Assembly (NCBI GenBank): GCA_019054805.1
Contig: JAHQIY010000009.1
Coordinates: 868,001 to 932,000, forward strand
Length of the DNA stretch: 64,000 nucleotides
Direction: 5' to 3'
From: Brachionus manjavacas
Lineage: Eukaryota; Rotifera; Eurotatoria; Ploima; Brachionidae
Part shown: piece after piece, positions 54,501 through 64,000 of the stretch
Layout: each line of letters starts with the position of its first letter
How positions within the stretch are numbered: the first letter of the stretch is position 1
Made by a program: the position numbers and the translations under genes
The notes under the pieces: generated by a model
What the model saw: the letters and a program-made list of their open reading frames with translations, nothing else
The model's database searches: none
Told to the model about the DNA's origin: nothing

Positions 54501-57329
54501 AATGCACAAAAATTGCTCTCAAGAAACCGAAAATTTATTCAAAAATTAGAAATCACAATGTCAAATTTGAATCAAAGGCCTATTTTGAGTTCTGGCAGAA
54601 AATAGGCTATATTTGAGAATAAAATTTTTCCAAAACTTATTCATTTAAATAAAATTTTTAAAAAATCTGTCATTTTAATGATTTTCAATCTACATTGATG
54701 ATTTACTTTATTAATTAATTTTAAAAAGGACGATTAAAATCGATATTTTGAATAAAATACCCCAAATTTTTTATTTTTTTCCCCAAATAAATTTCCCTAA
54801 ATAAATTAAATATTAAAGTAATATTTTTTATGTATTATTAAGTTTATGCATAAAAAAATTAATTTCTACTAATTTAAATAGAAAACCACTATTTTTAACT
54901 TATTGATACTTTTTATTAAAAATGATAACAAATTTAAGAAAAAGTTAGACATAAAGTAAATTTACATTTTACAATTAACTCACTCAAAAGACGCCAAAGC
55001 TCTTAACGTAAAATCTAAATCTGCTTCACCAAAAGGTTCAGAGTTAAATTATCTTATTTTCTCAATTTTTCAAAACTAGCTTATAGAATACTTTTCCGGC
55101 TAACTACATCCGTAAAAAATACTCATTTATTTTGCTTTATTCTTGAATTTTATTTTTTAAAAATTACAATAATAATCAAACTTGCTAAAAGTTATTATTT
55201 TTCGATTTTTAAATTATTCAAATTTAAAATTGAAACTAAATACTTCAATGACATAAACAACTTTCTAGAAAAATATGGCTGACATGATTTTCTCATAATT
55301 TGGGTACTTTTTCTTGAGTTTATTATCATTTTTCATTAAAAAGTGTTGATAAGTTAAAAAAAGTGGATTTCTATTTAATTTTGTGTAAATTTTTTTATTT
55401 TTAAACCTAACAATTGGGGAAATTTATTTTAATATTTGGGGAAAAAAATAAAAAATTTGGGGTACTCGAACTAAATTTCTCTTTTAAAAACCTTTTTTTA
55501 TTTCTTAAAAATCAAATTAATATCTAACAATAGAAAATTAATTTCACTTTTGTGTTTTGGAATGGATTTTTGGTCTTTCTTTAAACCCCTTGAATCTAAG
55601 AACAAAAATAACCTGAATTTCACTAAATTAAAAAAATTCAAATTCTTTTCGCATGATCTAATAATTGTATTTCTCTTGATCAAACAAGCGCAAAATTTAA
55701 ATTAAAAAAATTAAACAACTTACCCCATTTAGAGCTCGGAATCGATATTTGGTTAGTTTGACCATTAACCTGGTACTTTTCATTGTTAAAATGAATGACA
55801 TAAGCGCTGACGAAATCTGACTTGACAGAGGGCGCTTGCCATTTAATGTTCAGTTGATCATTGTAAATTTCAGAGCGAATATTCTCCGGTTTGCCGGGTC
55901 CTTCGTCCAGCGTAGTTATCTGCAAAGGACTAGATCTCTGTCCATCTCCTTTCATGTTGTACGCAAATATTTGTATTTGGTACTGGCTATTGGGCTCAAG
56001 ATCAGTCAACGTGTACTTTAGCTTTTTCACATTGTTTGTCTTGCGCTTGAACACCTGGGTATCCTTGGGGTCGCTGAACAGCGCATTAGGGCCTGTTCCG
56101 GCCGGATTCACTTTGTAATAGTGGATCTCGTAGCCTTTTATGTTGTTGCCTGACGATTGCTCTTCGCGCCTCGGCGCTTTCCATTCCAGCTCTATCGTTC
56201 TCGACGTCACTTTGACCACCTTGAAATCCTGCGGCTCTGCCGGCACTAAATTAAAAGTTACCAATGACCAAATGATTAGAAAAAGTTCAATTTTTCGCAT
56301 TCGACTAAAGACTGTGCAATGCATTGATCAACCCAACTCCAAGCATCCGAAAATTCTCTTAATCAGAAAAAAATTTTTTTTTCTTTTTTCTATTCAGTCT
56401 AGTTTTCTAAGTGTGAACTAAACCTAAAGAGATTTAAGTTTTAATTAAGTGACTAAGTGCTGAAAACTTGTTTATAGACCAAATTAATTAATACACAAAA
56501 ATCGTGTTATTATTAACCTGGTCTTAGTGTGGGCATTTGTAGGCATTCATTTAAAAACTCGGTCTTTAATGCAATCCTTTTAGTTAGTGGAGAGATAAGC
56601 CGATATTTAACTGACGTGTCCCAAAAGCGGCTTAACTAAATAAAGAATTCACTGGCAAATGTTCATGTTTCCATAGAGACCCAGTGTTTGCCGCTTCTGG
56701 AAACAAGAAAGTAAGCGGAACAAATTCTAATAACATGCTTCAAGAAGAAAAAAAATTAAAGCAATTATTTTCATGATTAGTTACTGAAAAATAGAGAGCG
56801 AGAGAGAATTTATCTGTGTAGAGAGAAAGAGGCATGAAATATTTTAGCGTGCTTTTATTAAGGAAATTAAAAAAAAAATTTCTTCTTCTAATTAAAACCC
56901 TGTGTAATAATACGAATTTTATTAATGACATAAAATTATCCTGAATTTAGGGCTGATTTAGTCGAATGCGATTTTCATAGATCGAGACAAACCTGCATCA
57001 AGAGTCCTAACAAGAACAAAATCAGTGGCCGGTCCCTCTAGGTCATTTTTGTTCACGGCACTGATCTGTATTTTGTACTCGGTATTGGGTTTAAGATTAT
57101 CGATGCGAAATTTTCTCAAATTTATATTTTTAAGAAGAATGGGCGTGTAGATTAGATTGTCTGTGGAGTACTTTATTTTGTAGGCGATCCATTCGGGATC
57201 GATTGTGGACGGCAGCGACCACTCGAGAGTGATCGACTGGGCGTCCTTGCCTGACACACTCAGGTTGTCTACTCTCACGGTGTCCGCTAGTCGAACCACC
57301 ACGATCAAGAATACTAGATTTAAAAACAT
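42510..57329 (-). CDS. LAR/PTPRD-like receptor tyrosine phosphatase without Ig domains
   Basis: Five coding exons, 57329-56993, 56245-55724, 53384-53286, 49446-46475 and 43670-42510, join in phase to 1696 aa. The signal peptide [17 protein letters not shown] leads directly into about six fibronectin III domains and a membrane-proximal RPTP module. The transmembrane segment is at about 856-880, followed by Arg/Lys-rich stop-transfer and a Ser-rich juxtamembrane region. D1 has NRY, WPD and HCSAGVGRT (Cys1330). D2 has the LAR-type WPE variant and [12 protein letters not shown] (Cys1629), and ends YLGSF like type IIa receptors. D2 is likely weakly active or structural. Type IIa members guide axons and organise synapses; those usually start with Ig domains, which are absent here. 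D1 carries a Q/P-rich insert at 1116-1168. Large introns hold LINE and MITE debris. The two biggest exons are strikingly GC-rich. Confidence 0.92.
43837..45000 (+). mobile_element. Rearranged LINE fragments, copy A
   Basis: Two partial copies of one LINE family lie head to tail. The first (43837-44340) runs from a decayed RT segment (GDLV after an interrupted FADD region) to a C-terminal frame ending ...[20 protein letters not shown]. The second (about 44500-45000) matches 50292-51000 closely but lacks about 230 bp after GCAATTCAGAA, and ends in the GAGCTCTAGCTC hairpin and AAATAAATAA tail. Both are inactive. Confidence 0.8.
43883..43922 (-). mobile_element. Ultra-truncated 40-bp LINE insertion with target duplication
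   Basis: Read on the minus strand this is only AAGGAGCTTTAGCTCGGTAC plus AGATAAC and AAATAAATAAATA, i.e. the LINE 3' tail. It is bracketed by CTGCTTTT at 43875-43882 and 43923-43930. The related sequence near 50085-50105 lacks the insertion, which supports it being a separate event inside an older LINE. Confidence 0.8.
45080..45581. mobile_element. MITE inserted in the duplicated segment
   Basis: The left end GGCATGTTGAAGTCTATGAT and the reverse complement of the right end GGCATGTTGAAGTTTATGAT match, continuing to ATCAAA. The flanks are CTCTTGAA and CTTGTGAA. The paralogous unoccupied site near 51072 reads CTTTTGAA, consistent with an 8-bp duplication that has since mutated. The ends are related to those of the element at 29971-30254. 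No transposase frame is present. Confidence 0.8.
45590..45745 (+). pseudogene. Exon-like segment with Cys pair and AT-hook, copy A
   Basis: It matches 51075-51232 almost base for base. The frame contains [15 protein letters not shown] and [11 protein letters not shown], a Cys pair and an AT-hook-like GRP core. This copy has a stop in the preceding part and is separated from its upstream portion by the MITE at 45080-45581. Origin unknown: host exon or retroelement ORF. Confidence 0.5.
45804..46190. repeat. Long palindrome (about 150-bp arms)
   Basis: GGTTTAAAATTAATTCTGTG and the following bases through GTTGCATCA (about 45888-45942) are perfectly mirrored at about 46050-46110. Less perfect pairing extends outwards, from about 45804 to 46190, around a roughly 100-bp centre. 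RNA across it would form a very long hairpin. Most likely a fold-back/MITE-type element. Confidence 0.8.
49598..49650 (-). repeat. LINE 3' tail, minus orientation
   Basis: On the minus strand: TCTGAAGGACCATTAGCTCG, then a GTATA-type box and AAATAAAATAAATAA repeats. It is a diverged copy of the tail module, lying just beside LINE copy B in the opposite orientation. Confidence 0.55.
49690..51000 (+). mobile_element. 5'-truncated Jockey-like LINE, copy B
   Basis: The plus-strand RT is broken by stops and frameshifts but recognisable: [12 protein letters not shown], then FGMKV or RVWHEGLL in alternate frames, then ISPLLF and FADDLVTIF. The open C-terminal frame at 50375-50833 includes [19 protein letters not shown] and ...[12 protein letters not shown]. 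It ends with the GAGCTCTAGCTC hairpin and AAATAAATAAATAAAT tail (50950-50996). Copy A at 44500-45000 is a close relative with an internal deletion. Confidence 0.85.
51001..51280 (+). repeat. Sequence attached 3' of LINE copy B: exon-like AT-hook segment
   Basis: Following the LINE tail, a roughly 70-codon open frame (about 51029-51238) reads through [17 protein letters not shown], a Cys pair in [13 protein letters not shown] and an AT-hook-like [10 protein letters not shown]. The same sequence follows the LINE tail of copy A (interrupted there by a MITE). Copy B then ends in a second run of AAATAAATAAAATAAA repeats (51237-51275). Shared downstream flank plus a new tail is what 3' transduction by a LINE would leave; segmental duplication is the alternative. 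Confidence 0.55.
52637..52862 (-). CDS. Candidate alternative first exon of the phosphatase gene
   Basis: An ATG at 52862 opens a frame with a signal-peptide-like start ([19 protein letters not shown]) and a basic region of about 50 residues. A good donor, A|GTAAGT, follows at 52636. The exon ends in phase 1, the same phase as the regular exon 53384-53286, so it could splice to the acceptor at 49446. The product would be a shorter receptor lacking the first three FN3 domains. There is no evidence of transcription; it may be a chance frame or part of an unrelated gene. Confidence 0.35.
53385..56992 (-). other. Phosphatase introns 2 and 1
   Basis: The intron at 53385-55723 (2.3 kb) interrupts the third FN3 domain. 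It is AT-rich, with a run of overlapping AATAAATTTATT palindromes near 54310-54390 and no recognised mobile element. The intron at 56246-56992 (0.75 kb) holds no recognised feature. Both have standard GT...AG ends at the joins used for the gene model. Confidence 0.6.
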
Positions 57330-57394
57330 GTCGGCTTGCGAAGACAATTTTGTTCACATATTCAATAGCTCGGAAACATGTTCCGCTAGTATTT
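57330..57394 (-). promoter_or_regulatory. Phosphatase 5' leader with acceptor and two short upstream ORFs
   Basis: On the minus strand GTATTTTTTTCAG is a strong 3' splice site ending about 65 nt before the start codon. The 5' end is therefore either spliced to an upstream non-coding exon or trans-spliced. Between the acceptor and the ATG lie a 5-codon upstream ORF and a minimal ATG-TGA, either of which could lower translation. Confidence 0.5.
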
Positions 57395-60300
57395 CTGAAA
57401 AAAATACGTTAATTAATATGGCTTGATCTTGAGATGAATTTTTTTGAATTTTTTTTCTTTCAAAGAGAGAGTGTGAGTGAGAGCGTGAGCGAAGTGTTTG
57501 TATACATGTACAACTGAATCGGACAAAAAAATGGTCGATGCAATTTTTTGGTGACCATTTATTTATGACCCAGAATTTTTTTATGGCTCTAGACTAAGTC
57601 TTGATTGAGATGACAAGTATGATATTTTTTCTTTTTCTATTTAGCTCTTTTGAGATTCAAAATAGTTACAATTTTTTAGATTAAATTTATTTTATTTTAG
57701 GCTAATCTTGTTTTATCGTTTTTTTTTTTAAAATGATTTATCATTTGAACACTTATCGCTTATAATGCAGTCATTGTCGTTGAGTGTACTTTTTTTATTT
57801 TAATATTTATTACTATTTAAATAATTTATTTAAGAAAATTTAAAAAATAAATTAACTTTGTCTACTAAATTTTAATGTTAATATTTTCCATAGAGTTTAA
57901 AATCGATTAATTAATGCTGGTAAAATAACATTCGTTTTAACTCGAAGTCTGTCTTTCTTTAAATATAATTAATGAATTTTTGTGTTTGATAAAGTCTAAA
58001 GTAATTTAATAATTAATTTTCATATCGATCTAAAACTTTTTCACCAAAATATTTTCATTTTTCAACATCGACAAAAAACAAAAAAAATGCTCCGACTCCT
58101 GAACATCATTATTTTTTAAGCTTAATTTTTAAATCGGGATTATGAAAAAAATGTAAATAAATTCTATAAATTATTGTTTCATTAATTAAAATTAATTTTT
58201 TGACAAACTCAATATAAATCGAAATTTTAATTTTTCAATGGCTACAAAAATTTAATCTAAATTGAACAAATTTTTAATTGATATTGGAAAAATCTTTAAA
58301 AAAAATCTTGTTTCGTCAAGCTTTTCGATGCAATAAAAGTTCTTTGTCCCCATTTTTAATTAGAAATTATTTTTTTGAACTATGAAAATTTATCGAAATT
58401 TGGTCTCAACTAATAAACTATCACAGACGCTTTGAATCTTACAAAAAAGCTTCAATCTTTTAATAATTCTTCGGCAAATTTATAAATATTGAATATTTTT
58501 TATTCAAAAGTTAACAATTTAATTACAATTCTCCAAATATAAATTTTCGGAATCAAGTTTTCACAATGGTTTGATATGGGAAGATTATCTGATCAAACTA
58601 AGAAAAAATAGCAAATTGAAGTTTATGATCTTTAAAAAAGATTTGTTAGATATTCTTGTACTTAAATTTTACTAGTGAAGCAAATTTTTAAATTAATTTT
58701 TTATACTACAAATCTTTGCAAAATATTTTTGCATGCAGAATAATGATATGGTTTGCTACGCATGAAAATATATCTCTGCATTTAATTTTTTATTTCAAAA
58801 CTCTTTAAAACCTTTTACCTTCTTTTTGTAAGATTAAAAATTAAAAAAACTTAGCTAAAATTTTATTGAAACTGACAAAAATTAAAGATTGAAATAGGCA
58901 GATTTTCAGAGCTAAGGGACATAAAAATACATTTCCTTTAAATGCAAATCTCTAAATCCTTTAATGCTTCAATTTAATTTTACATTTGAACTCAAAGCAA
59001 AGCTTTATTTAAAATTTAAATTCAATGCGTCAATTTAAACACCTTCAAAAAATTAAATAGGAACCTGATAAAACAAAGTAAAAACACATGCCATTCATTT
59101 TTAAATAATTTAATTTTTTTTGAATAAAACTTGCATATTAAATGAGTTAAAGATGTAGATTTTATTCAAAGAAAAACTTTAATTTAATTTCATTTGACTT
59201 TTTTTAACTATAAAATCATTAAAAATCTTGATCACTTTGCTTCATAAGCTGCTCATTGAATAATAAAAAAAAAGCTCAAATCAACCTGTCATAAATATTT
59301 TAATTCTTAAAATTAATTAAAATTTTGACAAAGCGATCAATAGAAATAAATGAATTCCATTTGGTTTACCGAAATCAACTAGCTAGAGATAAAATGAAAA
59401 AATTCTAATTAACAGTAACAATCTCAAAGAAAAAAGCATAAAATTTATATTATCAATGTCTTTTTTTAGTTTAAATCTGCATAGTCCACAAATTCTAATT
59501 GACAAAAACTTAAGTATCTATAAATAAGCTTAGTATTTTCATTATTGATTTGGAACTCTTAGCAAAATTCAAACAATCATCATAAACAATTTGCTCATAA
59601 GAGAAACCTTGTTTAAATGATTAAATAGAAATGCTAGGACCAAAGATAAATTAGATTTCTTCGAAAACCAAAATCAAAAGAACTGCCCTTAAATTATCTC
59701 AAAAAACCATGGACTTTGTTCAAATATTAACTAGTGACGGAACTTGAAGTTTATTTAAAATTATTCTCTGCAAATAGACATCAGCTGTGCCAATTTCCAA
59801 GATAGAGTCTAGAAAACTAAATCAAGCATACAATTCAACATTATATTAGCTAGATCAAATAAAACTAGGCGTTTTTATTAATATCCTAAAGCAAACCTGA
59901 TTAAAAATAATTAACTTTCTGCAAATGTATCGATTGATTTTGGCCAGTCTCAGACATGAGCAAAATCGTTAAAAACGCTAACGATAAACATCATTAAACG
60001 AGTTTATCATTTATTTGTTATTCCTAAAGGACAGCGGTCTAAAAGAGAGAATAAGCACGTTTTACCAAATGACATGAAATTTAAATATGTCAAATATTTG
60101 ATAAAAAAATAAATTGATTGATAAAAATCAACCGAGTCCGAGTTCTATTTTGATTGATTTACATTTTAAACCAGACTTTCAGAAAAACATTATCTTCCAA
60201 GCTCCAAATTTTTTTTCTTTATCAATTTTGTAAATCAACAAATTTTTTAATTCAATTCGATTTTTTTCTTTTTTAATTTACTAATAATTTATTTTTAAAA

Positions 60301-63300
60301 CACGGCAGAATAACTAAAGAAGAATGTTGACGCAAAGGACTTTAGGGCATTCGAACTTTTTATTTTAAACTTCTATAATAAACATGTAAAATCTAAATTT
60401 CTCTTATTTATTTATAAATAAATTGACCTCCTTTGAAATTGATAAGGTAAATAAAACAAGAATTTATTAATCTATTTTTATATTTAATCTAATTTTTTTA
60501 CAAATTTGGTTTATTTGTCCTTTTTTTGAAGAGAATTAAAATTAATAAAATAACTATTTTTTTAGAAAAAAGCGAAAATTTTTGTTATTTTTATTATTAA
60601 TTATTTTTTATTTTTTCCATGGGTCTAAAACAAAAAAATAATGATAATAATAAAATTGACCTCTCCTCAAAAAATATTTATTTATTCTAAAATACTAGTT
60701 TAAGTGTGATGCTTACTTTGTGAAAGTATTTTCTAAGCTTTGTGCTATCTCAAGATTAGCCTCGATTACAAGCTCTTAAACTCGCCAAAATACCTTTCCC
60801 AAGGATTACCTTTCACTCTTTTTTATTCAATCTTAATTCATCACTACTTTTGAAAATAGCTTTACACAAAATTAAATAAAAACTAGGCCCATGTTTTCAG
60901 TCTTTTTGTGCTATCAATTTCCGGCTTGTTCATATCAAATTATGCAATCTCACTTAGATTGCTTTTAAGAGATTAAATTCCAAAAAACTAAATTTATTAC
61001 GATGCTAAATGTGCGTCTATTTAATCCGTTTATGAAATAAAAGTTGGGAAAAATAGAAAACATTCTCTTTGATTTAAAATCATCATAACAAACAAAATTA
61101 AAATAAAATTAAATAGTAGACAAAATCAATTAAGGACTTTTTATGATACTGTCAAAGCTATACGAGTTTTATTTTAATTTTGTTTGTTTTTTGGGTCAAA
61201 TTTTGTTTTGAATTTAAAACTAATCTCCTCGGGATTGATGAAAGGATTCGTAGTTAATTAGAGTTAGATGGCATACTAGATTCCGAATCGAGATACTGAA
61301 GACAATTAAATTTAAAGGCTGAAATTTAATCTCTTTCGGAACAAATTTAACACTGGAGGCGCCAAAGAAGTCATTTTGATTTCTTAGAAAAAATTTTGTA
61401 TTTTTTTATTTATAGACTAGAAAAAAATGAAGACCTCACAATGATATCTAAAAAATATTTTCTTTGGAAAATATTCATTAACTTTTAATTAAATAATATA
61501 AAAAATGATCAATTTTTGAACCCAATTAAACTTTTAAAAAAATTTTACCTTTTTCTTTACTTTACTTTAAATTACCTTCAAAGCAAAAATATTCTAGAAA
61601 GAATATACAAAAATAGTAATGTATTACTCGATAAATATTTTATTCTAGACTCCAGTCAATTTATAAAAAAGTACAAGACAAACAGAAAACATTTTCTTTA
61701 AAAATTTATTTTTTATTAAAAGAAAAAAAAAGTTTGATCAAATTTTACTTGAATTTTTTGCTTAAAAATAATAAGTCTCTCCAAATAATAATACTCTAGT
61801 TATTCAATTTAAAGTCAAATTAAAAACCTAAACTTTTATTGTAAAACAATTTAATCAAAAGTGTTTAGACTTTAGAATTCATCTTTAGTCTTAAAAAAAT
61901 ATTTGAATTTCCATTTCAAATAAATTGTCTCTTGATTATTTTTAAATAAAATTCAATTCAGCCAAGTTCGAATGATGAAAAGCTTTTCCTTTAAGCTATT
62001 GATTACAATTAAAAATTATTCTTTTATTAAATTGTTGAAATTAATCAAAAAAAATCCTACAATCTGAAAAATGCTATAATTATTTTTTGGTATCAAATAT
62101 TCAATTCATTTATCAATAAAGTCTTAAAAAATGTTAAAGTCAAAAATGATTTTCGCTAGTAGAGAAAAACTGGATAAATAAAAAAGTTTTTTAGAAATTT
62201 TGATTTCAAATATTTAAATAATAGTCAAAACTTTTAATTAACTTTAACAATGTTTGGTATTTGAATATACATATCGATTCGTTTCTTCTTAATTCCACAC
62301 ATATTAATTAATTAAATTTAACTTTTAATTAATAAACTACAAAATTTATTATAGTTCAAATTTTTTTGTCATACTACCAATATAGAAATAAATCAAGAAC
62401 TTTTCTTTGTACTCTACTAATTCTTTATCATTAATGCATTAAAAGAGCACTTAAACGAAAATTTCTACATTCGAAACTCTCTTGTATAATTTTCTAATTA
62501 TTTATTAAGATAAAAAAATATAAAATTATATACTTTCATTTATCTAAATATAGTTTGAGATAAAATTTCAGGTTTTTTTAAATTAATCCTTCTTTCCTGC
62601 TTGAAAGAAAAAAATCATAAAAATAATAACTTAGTTAAATTTTTTACTGTTAAAAAAACACTACGATTAATTTTTCTTTTAACTTTAAATTTAATCGATT
62701 ATTCTGGGACTTGAACTCATATCCTCAGGTGCCATTAGCTGAACTTTAAAATAATTAAAAAAATGACTCAATCAAGTGTTAAAAACAAATAGGCAACCTT
62801 TTTGTTGTTTTTCCAAGAGGTTCCCGTTCAAGTCTAATAATTTTAATATAAAATAAAAAGTACTTATTTTTGAATATGAAAAATGTGGCTGAGAAAATTG
62901 TGTGGCAAATTTTTTATTTTATAAATGAGCGCATATGAGAATTGTTATTTAGACCGCAGACTAAATAAACTTTGGGTTACCTTATAAAAATGATTATAAA
63001 AATTAAGATTAAAGTAAAAGTTTATTTAATGCTAAAATGCCTTTAAACTAATGCAATTCGATTAAACAAAGATTATTTTAATTAAGTAAAAGATTATATC
63101 GCCAAGAATAAACTATCCGTAAGGCGATCTATCTATTCTGTTCATTAATCTAATCGATACATGCTCGAACAATATTTCAAATTTTATTACAATTTAAATT
63201 AATAAAACTAGAACATTAATTAACAAATTGGCCTTTGGTTATTGATTTTATTGCTTCGTTTCGTATCGCCTACATTCATCTCTAAATTGACAGAAAATTT

Positions 63301-64000
63301 TACAATCATTCAAGGACCACTGCAAATAACACTAGAATTTTTGTTCTGTTTAGCTGTCCGAAATATTGATCGTGGCATTTGTATGAAACTTAAATGACAA
63401 AGTAAATAAATTATGTTTTATCTATCTATTGATATGATCATAATTTTGCATGATATTTGCTTTTTATCCTGAAATAATTCGATTAAATACTCAAAAGGCA
63501 TTCGAATTGAAATAAATCGATGCCGGAAATTCTAAATTTAAATATTTAATCTAGATAGACATCAATAAAGAAAAAGTTATAATTTCAATTAATCTAATCT
63601 TTGAATTCCACAAGTTTCATGACTGCCTAGGGCTCATTTGCCTACGTAACAATTGCTGTTCATGTGTTCTTTTAAAAGTTTTTTTTGTTAAATTTAAAAT
63701 TTTTTAATTTAATTAAATCTAATTAAAATAATATTTTCTACAATTTTTTTTAATATTGTTATATCAAAATAAATCAAAATAAAATGTATTTATCATGTAA
63801 TAATTGAAAAAAAAATTCTACACTCGAAATATTAAATTTATGACTAATTTTTAAAATAATCAAAAATTAAATAAAATCACTTCATTAAGTCAACAATTGA
63901 AAAAAGAATAAATTTTATTAATATTTTTTCTTTTCTAGGAAGAAACTAAATTTTGTAATTTTTTTTCTAAATAAATAAAATAATAGACAAATATTTAAAT
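57395..64000. other. 6.6-kb AT-rich region without recognised genes
   Basis: This lies upstream of the phosphatase exon with the signal peptide and may be its first intron or its promoter. Short frames such as 61516-61701 are of the length expected by chance. A GAGA-type run (57466-57490) lies just upstream of the leader exon. No tRNA, rRNA, LINE motif or inverted-repeat element was recognised by eye. Confidence 0.55.

Noticed and set aside
61516-61701. 61-codon frame in the right-hand region
   Set aside because: No domain, Leu/Lys/Tyr-rich as expected from random AT-rich sequence.
62700-62740. tRNA-like GAGTTCAAGTCCCAG on the minus strand
   Set aside because: It resembles a B box, but the T-stem does not pair and no acceptor or anticodon arm was found.

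Overview
The window is nuclear DNA of an AT-rich metazoan. Its genes are animal-specific (a laminin beta chain, a type IIa receptor tyrosine phosphatase, a LEM-domain nuclear envelope protein, a paired-like homeobox gene). Most introns are 44-56 bp with plain GT...AG ends, and these coexist with a few introns of 1-4 kb filled with mobile DNA. The phylum cannot be fixed from the sequence. Extreme AT content, tiny introns, decayed non-LTR retrotransposons and a probable polycistronic cluster with trans-splice-like acceptors would suit a small spiralian such as a rotifer or flatworm, but that is inference.

Layout. 0-3.4 kb: decayed retroelement debris with zinc-knuckle (gag/ORF1-like) reading frames on the minus strand and retroposon 3' tails. 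3.6-5.8 kb (-): a two-exon secreted S1 serine protease with a Ser-rich repeat tail and hydrophobic C-terminus. 9.1-15.5 kb (+): a four-exon PIF1 5'-3' DNA helicase (641 aa) whose second intron (4.3 kb) is packed with inverted-repeat elements. 15.8-25.6 kb (-): a complete twelve-exon laminin beta gene (1777 aa), convergent with PIF1. 27.6-28.6 kb (-): an intronless protein with two tandem LEM domains and a C-terminal membrane anchor. 28.8-35 kb: a transposon-rich block including a nearly intact CR1/Jockey-type LINE on the minus strand.

36.4-38.0 kb (+): three compact genes in a row, INIP (SOSS complex subunit C), SNRNP25 (U11/U12 25K) and RNASEH2C. INIP and SNRNP25 are one nucleotide apart. 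Splice-acceptor-like AG sites sit 8 nt and 0 nt before the start codons of the second and third genes. This is the best candidate for an undescribed arrangement: a genome-maintenance and minor-spliceosome operon resolved by trans-splicing.

39.2-39.9 kb (-): a single-exon paired-like homeobox gene. 42.5-57.3 kb (-): a LAR/PTPRD-like receptor tyrosine phosphatase (1696 aa). It has its own signal peptide and fibronectin III repeats but no Ig domains, a long Q/P-rich insert in its first phosphatase domain, and a possible alternative signal-peptide first exon in an intron. Its introns carry duplicated LINE pieces (possibly with 3' transduction), MITEs with target-site duplications and a long palindrome. 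57.4-64 kb: AT-rich sequence in which no gene was recognised.

All exon joins were made by eye from reading-frame continuity, splice consensus and family knowledge. No computation or database search was run.
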